Source: an uncultured Paracoccaceae bacterium (lineage in GTDB: Bacteria > Bacteroidota > Bacteroidia > Flavobacteriales > Flavobacteriaceae). From it: a stretch of 64,000 bases of DNA. Position 1 is the stretch's first letter. Every line of letters begins with the position of its first letter. The translations under genes and the position numbers were made by a program. The DNA lies in the NCBI GenBank assembly GCA_943788135.1, contig CALSPC010000005.1, positions 60,349 through 124,348 on the forward strand, given 5' to 3'. Below are positions 58,140-64,000 of this stretch, in pieces. The notes beneath the pieces were generated by a model that was given only the letters and a program-made list of their open reading frames with translations, was not told the DNA's origin and did no database searches.

Positions 58140-59534
58140 ATGAATACTATATACAAAGACTTAATAGAACAAACGTTTGATTTTCCTCAAGAAGAATTTC
58201 AAACACAAAATGGCAACTTATTGTTTCATAATATAGATTTGAATCAATTGGTTAAACAATATGGTACGCCATTAAAATTCACTTATTTACCTAAAATTTC
58301 AAAAAATATTAATCGTGCAAAAGATTGGTTTAATACTGCCATTAAAAAGTACAACTATAAAGGAAATTATCATTATTCTTATTGTACAAAAAGCTCACAC
58401 TTTAAGTATGTTTTGGAAGAAGCGTTACAAAACAATATTCATTTAGAAACATCATCGGCTTTTGACATAGATATCGTTAAAAATCTTAAAAAAGAAGGCA
58501 AATTAAAAGATGATGCCTATGTTTTATGTAATGGTTTTAAGCGTGAAAAATATATTACAAATATTGTTAGTTTAATCGATGCAGGACATACAAATTGTAT
58601 TCCAATAATTGATAATTATGAAGAACTTAACTTAATTTTAGACGAAACAAAAAGTAAGTTTAAAGTAGGGATTCGAATTGCTTCTGAAGAAGAACCAAAA
58701 TTTGAGTTTTATACTTCTCGTCTCGGAATTGGGTATAAAAATATCGTTTCTTTTTATGAACGAGAAATAGCAGACAACCCTCAAGTAGAGTTAAAAATGC
58801 TGCACTTTTTTATTAATACTGGTATTAAAGACAATGCGTATTATTGGAACGAGTTACTAAAATGCATAAGTGTTTACATCAAACTTAAAAAAATATGTCC
58901 AACATTAAATAGTTTAAATATTGGTGGTGGGTTTCCTATAAAAAATTCGTTAGCTTTTGATTACGATTATCAATATATAATTGAAGAAATCATCAACCAA
59001 ATTAAAGTTGCTTGTGATGAATCTAATGTAAATGTGCCAGATATTTTTACTGAATTCGGAAGCTTTACTGTTGGAGAATCTGGAGGTGCTATTTATGAAG
59101 TTCTCTATCAAAAGAAACAAAATGATAGAGAAAGATGGAATATGATTAACTCATCTTTTATAACAACCTTGCCAGATTCTTGGGCAATAAATAAACGTTT
59201 TATTATGCTTCCTGTAAACAAATGGAATAGACAATACGAACGAGTTTTGTTAGGCGGATTAACTTGTGATAGTGATGATTATTACAATTCAGAACAACAT
59301 GTAAATGCAATTTATTTGCCTATTTATGAAAAAGAAAAACCATTATATATAGGTTTTTTTAATACAGGAGCTTACCAAGAAAGTATTGGTGGTTTTGGAG
59401 GATTGCAACATTGCTTAATTCCACATCCAAAACATATTTTGATTAATAAAAACGAAAAAGGAGAAATCACAACTAAATTATTTAAAGAAGAGCAAAAAAG
59501 CGAGGAATTACTCTCAATTTTAGGATATGAATAA
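58140..59534 (+). CDS. Arginine decarboxylase-like, fold-III PLP enzyme
   Basis: This is a PLP-dependent decarboxylase of the alanine racemase-like fold (464 residues). The cofactor lysine is Lys84 in SYCTKSSHF. The glycine loop NIGGGFPIKNS (near residue 260) and the C-terminal GGLTCDSDDYY (near 377) with the active-site Cys also fit. It is shorter than the biosynthetic SpeA of Escherichia coli and belongs to a Bacteroidota group that lies next to agmatinase. Arginine rather than ornithine or diaminopimelate as substrate is inferred from the agmatinase 8 bases into its 3' end. Base composition is more A+T-rich than the core genes before 55 kb. Confidence 0.83.
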   Translation: MNTIYKDLIEQTFDFPQEEFQTQNGNLLFHNIDLNQLVKQYGTPLKFTYLPKISKNINRAKDWFNTAIKKYNYKGNYHYSYCTKSSHFKYVLEEALQNNIHLETSSAFDIDIVKNLKKEGKLKDDAYVLCNGFKREKYITNIVSLIDAGHTNCIPIIDNYEELNLILDETKSKFKVGIRIASEEEPKFEFYTSRLGIGYKNIVSFYEREIADNPQVELKMLHFFINTGIKDNAYYWNELLKCISVYIKLKKICPTLNSLNIGGGFPIKNSLAFDYDYQYIIEEIINQIKVACDESNVNVPDIFTEFGSFTVGESGGAIYEVLYQKKQNDRERWNMINSSFITTLPDSWAINKRFIMLPVNKWNRQYERVLLGGLTCDSDDYYNSEQHVNAIYLPIYEKEKPLYIGFFNTGAYQESIGGFGGLQHCLIPHPKHILINKNEKGEITTKLFKEEQKSEELLSILGYE

Positions 59535-60468
59535 AAATAGAACTTACGCAGGAATCCCAGAAGAACACTCAAAATTAGAAACAGCAAAAACAGTATTGTT
59601 AAGAGTACCTTATGATGAAACAAGCACTTGGCAAAAAGGTGCAGACAGAGGCCCAGAAGCATTTTTAAAGGCATCAGAAAATATGGAACTATATGATATT
59701 GAAACCGATAGTGAAGTATATAAAAAAGGAATTCATTTAACAAGTTACATTTCAGAAAATTCTTCACCAGAAAAAATGGTAGAAGCTGTGCATTTCGAAG
59801 TAAAAAAATATATCAATAAAAATAAGTTTGTAACCATTTTTGGAGGAGAACATTCTATTTCAATTGGCACTATTCGTGCATTTGATGAATGTTTTAATAA
59901 CCTAAGTGTTTTGCATATTGATGCTCACGCAGATTTGCGAAAAGAATATGAAGGCTCTACATGTAATCATGCTTGTGCCATGTATGAGGCAAATCAAAAC
60001 ACCAATTTAGTACAAGTTGGCATTAGAAGTATGGATATTTCTGAAACTCTTGTTATGAATAAAGACAAAGTTTTTTTTGCACACGATATGGCTGTCAATG
60101 AATATTGGATGGATGATGTAATAGACCAATTGACAGGCAATGTTTTTATCTCTTTTGATTTAGATGCTTTAGACCCATCAATAATGCCAAGTACAGGAAC
60201 TCCAGAACCTGGAGGTCTTTTTTATTATGAAACGTTAGAATTTTTAAAGAAAGTGTTTACAGAACGTAATGTTGTTGGTTTTGATATTGTTGAATTATGC
60301 CCAAATCCACAAGAAAAATCATCTGACTTTTTAGCAGCTAAATTGTATTATAAAATGTTAAGCTATAAATTTTCTTCTGAAATAGAAGATGAAGAAGAGT
60401 ATTCAGAAGATACAAATTCTCAGTTTAATCAACTTTCAAAGTTTAAAGATAATGATGAATACAAATAG
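59527..60468 (+). CDS. speB: Agmatinase
   Basis: This hydrolyses agmatine to putrescine and urea. It is a 313-residue ureohydrolase with all manganese ligands: H109 (GGEHSISIG), D132-x-H134-x-D136 (HIDAHADLR), and D211 and D213 (SFDLDALDPS). TGTPEPGG follows, typical of agmatinases. It overlaps the decarboxylase by 8 bases (ATGAATAA) and the next gene by about 17, so the three are coupled. The C-terminal 25 residues are a Glu/Asp/Asn-rich tail. Confidence 0.9.
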   Translation: MNKNRTYAGIPEEHSKLETAKTVLLRVPYDETSTWQKGADRGPEAFLKASENMELYDIETDSEVYKKGIHLTSYISENSSPEKMVEAVHFEVKKYINKNKFVTIFGGEHSISIGTIRAFDECFNNLSVLHIDAHADLRKEYEGSTCNHACAMYEANQNTNLVQVGIRSMDISETLVMNKDKVFFAHDMAVNEYWMDDVIDQLTGNVFISFDLDALDPSIMPSTGTPEPGGLFYYETLEFLKKVFTERNVVGFDIVELCPNPQEKSSDFLAAKLYYKMLSYKFSSEIEDEEEYSEDTNSQFNQLSKFKDNDEYK

Positions 60469-61432
60469 ACAACCCATTTCAGAATTTATAGAAAAGTATT
60501 TTTTGCACTTTAATGCGGCAGAATTAGTAGATGCTGCTAAAGGTTATGAAACGCAATTAGAACAGGGTTCTAAAATGTTAGTTTCTTTGGCAGGTGCAAT
60601 GAGTACAGCAGAAATAGGAAAGATTTTTGCTAAAATGATTCGTCAAGATAAAGTGCATATCATTTCGTGTACAGGAGCAAATTTAGAAGAAGATATTATG
60701 AATTTAGTAGCACATTCACATTATAAACGCGTGCCTAATTATAGAGATTTAACTCCACAAGACGAATGGGATTTATTGTTAAAAGGATTAAATCGTGTTA
60801 CAGATACTTGTATTCCAGAAGATGAAGCTTTTAGAAGATTACAAAAACATATTTTCAAAATTTGGAAAGATGCAGAAAAAAATAATGAACGATTTTTTCC
60901 ACACGAGTTTATGTATAAACTTTTATTATCAGGAGTTTTGGAAGAGTATTATGAGATTGATATTAAAAATTCTTGGATGTATGCAGCTGCACAAAAAAAC
61001 TTACCAATGGTAGTTCCAGGTTGGGAAGATTCTACTATGGGGAATATTTTTGCTTCTTATGTTTTAAAAGGAGAATTAAAAGCTTCAACAATGAAATCTG
61101 GAATAGAGTATATGACTTTTTTAGCAGATTGGTATACAGATAATTCTGATGAAGGAATTGGATTTTTCCAAATCGGAGGAGGAATTGCAGGAGATTTTCC
61201 AATTTGTGTAGTACCAATGCTATATCAAGATATGGAGAGAGAAGATACACCTTTCTGGAGTTATTTCTGTCAAATTTCTGATTCCACTACAAGTTATGGT
61301 TCGTATTCAGGAGCTGTCCCAAATGAAAAAATTACTTGGGGAAAATTAGATATAGATACACCAAAATTTATCATAGAAAGTGATGCAACAATTGTTGCAC
61401 CACTAATTTTTGCTTACTTATTAAAAATGTAA
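60452..61432 (+). CDS. speY: Deoxyhypusine synthase-like protein, probable polyamine aminobutyltransferase
   Basis: This is a 326-residue member of the deoxyhypusine synthase family. Bacteria lack the eIF5A substrate of the eukaryotic enzyme. In this setting the likely reaction is joining two putrescines to give homospermidine, the main polyamine reported from flavobacteria. The lysine that forms the enzyme-substrate imine in eukaryotes seems kept (WGK, Lys297 counting from the ATG at 60455). The GGGxxKH motif is changed to GGGIAGDF (241-248). Adjacent ATGs at 60452 and 60455 both begin before MNTNRQPISEF; the longer reading from 60389 is unlikely. The precise product is inferred. Confidence 0.82.
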   Translation: MMNTNRQPISEFIEKYFLHFNAAELVDAAKGYETQLEQGSKMLVSLAGAMSTAEIGKIFAKMIRQDKVHIISCTGANLEEDIMNLVAHSHYKRVPNYRDLTPQDEWDLLLKGLNRVTDTCIPEDEAFRRLQKHIFKIWKDAEKNNERFFPHEFMYKLLLSGVLEEYYEIDIKNSWMYAAAQKNLPMVVPGWEDSTMGNIFASYVLKGELKASTMKSGIEYMTFLADWYTDNSDEGIGFFQIGGGIAGDFPICVVPMLYQDMEREDTPFWSYFCQISDSTTSYGSYSGAVPNEKITWGKLDIDTPKFIIESDATIVAPLIFAYLLKM

Positions 61433-61436
61433 TCTT

Positions 61437-61703
61437 ATGAAACGAGTTATTGTTGATTATTCAAAACTGACAGCAGACATTTTAGATTTATTAGTTGAAA
61501 AATACCCTGATGGGTATGTATATAATGATGTTATTAAATTTCAGAATGCAAAACAAGAGACGATTAGCGCAGTTGAAGTTAGAACTGATGAAACCATTTA
61601 TTTAGTCAAAATTAGTAATCAATTAGAAAAGACTATGAAAGATTATTCTGAAGATGAAGACTCTTTTGATACAGGAGCATTAGATTTTGACGAAAACTTT
61701 TAA
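61437..61703 (+). CDS. Small conserved acidic protein after speY
   Basis: This 88-residue protein has no signal peptide or membrane segment. The N-terminal half (VIVDYSKLTADILDLLVEKY) looks like a compact alpha/beta domain, and the C terminus is very acidic (EDEDSFDTGALDFDENF). It resembles short flavobacterial proteins of unknown function that I recall beside polyamine genes. It starts 4 bases after speY. Confidence 0.7.
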   Translation: MKRVIVDYSKLTADILDLLVEKYPDGYVYNDVIKFQNAKQETISAVEVRTDETIYLVKISNQLEKTMKDYSEDEDSFDTGALDFDENF

Positions 61704-61714
61704 AACACATAAAA

Positions 61715-61975
61715 ATGAATTACTATAACGCAAAACAATCTTTTTCGTCTAAAGGATTATTTATAGGTTATTTAGATGGTTACGCAACATTTCAGTTAGA
61801 AAATGATGACGTTATTGATTTTGAACAAATTGATAAAAAAATATTAGAAGAATACAATTTAAAAAACGATAACTTTAAAAATAAAGCTTTCGAAATTTAT
61901 TATACAGAAATTTTTGATGATTTAGATGATGAAGATTTTATTGTTTTTAGGTTAGATGATTTAAAACTATTATAA
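61715..61975 (+). CDS. Small hypothetical protein
   Basis: This 86-residue acidic protein is of no recognised family. It begins MNYYNAKQSFSSKGLFIGYL and ends with acidic stretches (DDLDDEDFIVFRLDDLKLL). It follows the previous gene by 11 bases and precedes the VOC gene by 2, with ATG start and codon use like its neighbours, which supports it as a real gene. Confidence 0.6.
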   Translation: MNYYNAKQSFSSKGLFIGYLDGYATFQLENDDVIDFEQIDKKILEEYNLKNDNFKNKAFEIYYTEIFDDLDDEDFIVFRLDDLKLL

Positions 61976-61977
61976 TT

Positions 61978-62400
61978 ATGAATGCAAATTTTCATTTATC
62001 GCTTCCTTGCAAGGACATCAAAAAAACAAGAGAGTTTTATTCAGAAATATTAAAAACCAATATAGGTAGGATTACCAATAGTTGGATAGATATAAATTTA
62101 TTTGGTAATCAAATTACATTTACAAAATCTGGAGAGTTTAATTTTGAGTTTAAAAATTACAGATTAGGAGAACACATTTTACCTTCTTTTCATTTTGGAA
62201 TTATTATAAATATTGACGAGTTTGGTAAGTTATATAGTAGATTATTGCAATTAAATATTGGAGCAACAGTAAAAACTATTTTTATGAAAGATAGTACTGG
62301 AGAACATTTGTCTTTCTTCATAAAAGACCCCAATAATTATATGATAGAGTTTAAATCTTTTAAGAATAGTTCTGAGACTTTTAAGACTGTAATAAAATAA
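61978..62400 (+). CDS. VOC (glyoxalase/bleomycin resistance) family protein
   Basis: This 140-residue protein is of the vicinal oxygen chelate fold. It has the N-terminal FHLSLPCKDIKKTREFYSEIL pattern and the C-terminal FIKDPNNYMIEFKSF, whose Glu is normally a metal ligand. The first ligand may be His6 and a further one His in HFGIII near residue 78. The substrate is unknown. It is the last gene of the run beginning at 58140 and is probably cotranscribed. Confidence 0.82.
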   Translation: MNANFHLSLPCKDIKKTREFYSEILKTNIGRITNSWIDINLFGNQITFTKSGEFNFEFKNYRLGEHILPSFHFGIIINIDEFGKLYSRLLQLNIGATVKTIFMKDSTGEHLSFFIKDPNNYMIEFKSFKNSSETFKTVIK

Positions 62401-62464
62401 TTTTTTATTGCTTTTTGCTTATCTTGTGTAACAAAAACAAACTACCACCACAATAAAGTTAAAA

Positions 62465-62659
62465 GTGATTTTTTTCAACTACTGTAAAGTAATACATATT
62501 TTAAAGTTGATACAAGACGGTTACCTTCAAAATAAAACTATAAATTCTTTAATTAGTGATTCTCACTTTAAATCAAAAAAAACATTCTACAATAACTTTA
62601 GAAAGTTTACAGGGAAAAGTCCACAAGAAATGAACACTGCATTAAAATTTAAAATGTAA
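62465..62659 (+). pseudogene. C-terminal stub of an AraC-family regulator
   Basis: The 64 codons from GTG 62465 match only the end of an AraC-type DNA-binding domain: HILKLIQDGYLQN, then SHFKSKKTFYNNFRKFTGKSPQEM, the second helix-turn-helix signature. The first HTH motif and any sensor domain are missing and are not found in other frames upstream. It is probably a remnant; a short functional protein cannot be excluded. Confidence 0.6.
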
Positions 62660-62703
62660 TCTTTTCAGTTGGTTTTGGTATTTTGAATAAATTAAAGTTT
62701 TTT

Positions 62704-62729
62704 ATTATATTCTAATAAACCTTGTAGAA
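62704..62729 (+). repeat. Direct repeat, left copy (26 bp)
   Basis: This begins attatattc and ends aataaaccttgtagaa. It matches 63955-63980 at 25 of 26 positions, same orientation, 1251 bases apart. The pair encloses the inverted-repeat esterase unit. Confidence 0.85.
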
Positions 62730-62806
62730 TAATTGATTTGGGGTAGCAGTAACCTTTGAACGTCTTTTTATAGTAAAGATATAAAATTTAAGTTTTTTTG
62801 ATAATT

Positions 62807-62825
62807 TAGATGCGACAGAACCTTA
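62807..62825 (+). repeat. Inverted repeat, left arm (19 bp), contains the esterase stop codon
   Basis: TAGATGCGACAGAACCTTA is the exact reverse complement of 63746-63764. The esterase stop (TAA on the minus strand, 62825-62823) is made of its last three bases. Read on the plus strand it also contains ATG CGA CAG AAC CTT, the first five esterase codons. Confidence 0.93.
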
Positions 62826-63761
62826 TATTTTGCCATTAAGATCAAATTGAGATACAAAATTCCAAATAATAAAGTTTGCGTTAATATCCATATTCCCAAG
62901 CACTCCTGGCCAACCATGACCTCCGTTTATAACTTTATAATGTTCGATTTCAACATTATTATCTCCATTGAAATATTGAAATAAATTTACGGAACTTCCG
63001 TCTGTAGCGTTGCTATTTGGCAAATTGGTTATAACCGCTGAGGTGTCAGTATTATTGAAGTCTATCCAATAGCTTATCGTTTCGCTGTGCGATATTGTCG
63101 CTTCTGGTTCAGATCCATCGTATTGAACCACAGTATCATTGGTACCATTAATTGTAATAATTGGAGTAGGGTGAGTTGGGTTACATGTATTCCTTGTTCT
63201 TTCACTCATATTTGACGCAACGGCTCCAATAGCAGCGATTTTATCACTTAATTGACAGGCTAATTCTTGACTAAAAAACCCTCCATTTGAATAACCACAT
63301 GCATAAATTCGATTTTCGTCAATATTATAATTATCAGTGATTTCAATTATTAAATCGCCAATAAATCCTATATCATTAGAGCTACTTCCCGTTGTCCAAG
63401 AACCAACATTCCAATGAGTTGAACCAAAGAACAGAGATCCTTGCGGATAAACAAGGATAAATTGTTCAGATTCTGATAAAGCACGCATATCACTCACATT
63501 CATTTGATCATTAGCGGACATATTCCAACCATGAAAGTTTAACATAATAGGTACTGATTGAGTTCCATCGTATGCATTTGGTATGTGAATCAAATATTCA
63601 CGAACTTGACCATTAACATCAATACTCCTGGTGAAAGTACCGTTTAAAGGGTTATTGTTTTCCGCCGGATCTTTTTTATTACATCCAGTCATTAGTATAA
63701 CCACTAATAGTATTCTTAAAATCATCATGGACTTAAAAGATATATTAAGGTTCTGTCGCAT
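62823..63761 (-). CDS. Lipoprotein esterase of the PHB depolymerase/feruloyl esterase (LpqC) family
   Basis: This is an alpha/beta-hydrolase of 312 residues exported as a lipoprotein (lipobox LMTGC, Cys27). The oxyanion region is LNFHGWN near residue 75. The catalytic triad is probably Ser158 (CGYSNGG), Asp209 (NGTNDT) and His282 (GGHGWPG). It may cut ester bonds in plant or algal polysaccharides or polyesters; the substrate is unknown. The start at 63761 lies in the right arm of the inverted repeat. ATGs at 63728 and 63725 would give a shorter, more typical lipoprotein signal (MMILRILLVVILMTGC), with the repeat then acting as leader. The stop lies in the left arm. Confidence 0.85.
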   Translation of the reverse strand: MRQNLNISFKSMMILRILLVVILMTGCNKKDPAENNNPLNGTFTRSIDVNGQVREYLIHIPNAYDGTQSVPIMLNFHGWNMSANDQMNVSDMRALSESEQFILVYPQGSLFFGSTHWNVGSWTTGSSSNDIGFIGDLIIEITDNYNIDENRIYACGYSNGGFFSQELACQLSDKIAAIGAVASNMSERTRNTCNPTHPTPIITINGTNDTVVQYDGSEPEATISHSETISYWIDFNNTDTSAVITNLPNSNATDGSSVNLFQYFNGDNNVEIEHYKVINGGHGWPGVLGNMDINANFIIWNFVSQFDLNGKI

Positions 63762-63764
63762 CTA
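63746..63764 (-). repeat. Inverted repeat, right arm (19 bp), contains the esterase start codon
   Basis: On the minus strand it reads TAGATGCGACAGAACCTTA and supplies the first codons M-R-Q-N-L of the longer esterase reading. A TATATTTG box (63773-63766, minus strand) touches it just upstream, so transcription would start in or beside the repeat. Confidence 0.93.
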
Positions 63765-63837
63765 CCAAATATAATTATAAAAGTTTGATTTGAATCTTGA
63801 TTTACGAAGCTAATGATATAAATGATAATAAGTTTGA

Positions 63838-63954
63838 TTGAAATTCACAAAAATAGACATCGAGTCTGTGTTAGATTTTTGTGCTACAAAACCCTATGAA
63901 TTACCACCAAATGCAGGTTTTGTGTTTGAACTAAAAACACCTTCCTCTTTCTAA
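63838..63954 (+). pseudogene. Possible 3' remnant of a protein gene
   Basis: A 38-codon open stretch ends with CATKPYELPPNAGFVFEL and then KTPSSF before a stop. It reads like protein but has a stop just upstream and no proper start. The family is not recognised. The right direct repeat begins at its stop codon. Confidence 0.25.
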
Positions 63955-63980
63955 ATTATATTCAAATAAACCTTGTAGAA
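63955..63980 (+). repeat. Direct repeat, right copy (26 bp)
   Basis: Same as 62704-62729 apart from one base (a for t in the middle). The 20 bases that follow to the window edge do not match those after the left copy. Confidence 0.85.
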
Positions 63981-64000
63981 CTTAAAAACTATCTTATATT

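Noticed and set aside
60389..60451. Longer start for the deoxyhypusine synthase-like gene
   Set aside because: The extra residues are the shifted frame of the agmatinase tail; ATGs at 60452 and 60455 fit the family start.
60452..61432. Loss of the catalytic lysine in the deoxyhypusine synthase-like protein
   Set aside because: GGGIAGDF lacks the Lys of GGGxxKH, but the lysine I associate with the imine is in the WGK motif, which is present (Lys297).

Overview
The window comes from a Bacteroidota genome, almost certainly a marine-type member of the Flavobacteriaceae. Signs of this are the gliding/type IX secretion genes gldB, gldC and gldKLMN, two proteins ending in the type B T9SS sorting domain, a split methionine synthase, a TonB receptor with a carboxypeptidase-like front domain, A+T-rich leaders without Shine-Dalgarno sequences, and TAnnTTTG -7 elements.

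Layout. 1-6.5 kb (+): sulfate activation and sulfite reduction (cysD 3' part, cysN, a sulfite reductase with a C-terminal HEPN-like domain, two siroheme genes, a ferredoxin-NADP reductase). 6.5-11.2 kb (+): methionine branch (split metH, metF). 11.3-15.7 kb: polyprenyl synthase and dnaG (+), then a NarL-type regulator and nadE (-). 16.2-24.4 kb (+): two T9SS cargo proteins, gldB, gldC. 24.4-29.9 kb (-): the rod-shape operon mreB-mreC-mreD-mrdA-rodA. 30-35.3 kb: purH, a free-methionine sulfoxide reductase, and a probable copper-uptake trio (HYC_CC_PP protein, TonB receptor, HMA protein). 35.4-41.9 kb (-): groES-groEL, secG, a TPR protein, lptE, a sigma-54 activator, miaB. 42-55.2 kb: a membrane protein, topA, an arginase-fold protein that has lost metal ligands, gldKLMN, an oxidoreductase, a DUF983 protein, an ABC-F ATPase and a CPXCG protein.

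At 55.25 kb the ordinary gene order breaks. An initiator tRNA gene stops just after its anticodon loop, and a tyrosine recombinase plus a small HTH protein follow. The next 7 kb is visibly more A+T-rich. It holds gene remnants, a structured leader, a polyamine operon (arginine decarboxylase, agmatinase, deoxyhypusine-synthase-like protein), three small genes, an AraC stub, and a lipoprotein esterase whose start and stop codons lie in the two arms of a perfect 19-bp inverted repeat. An inversion at that repeat would keep the reading frame. This is the most unusual arrangement in the window.

Three otherwise normal genes (a T9SS cargo gene, rodA, the TonB receptor) each carry a single-base frameshift that can be placed to within a few bases. 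Because rodA is normally important for rod shape, sequencing or assembly error is a serious possibility for all three.
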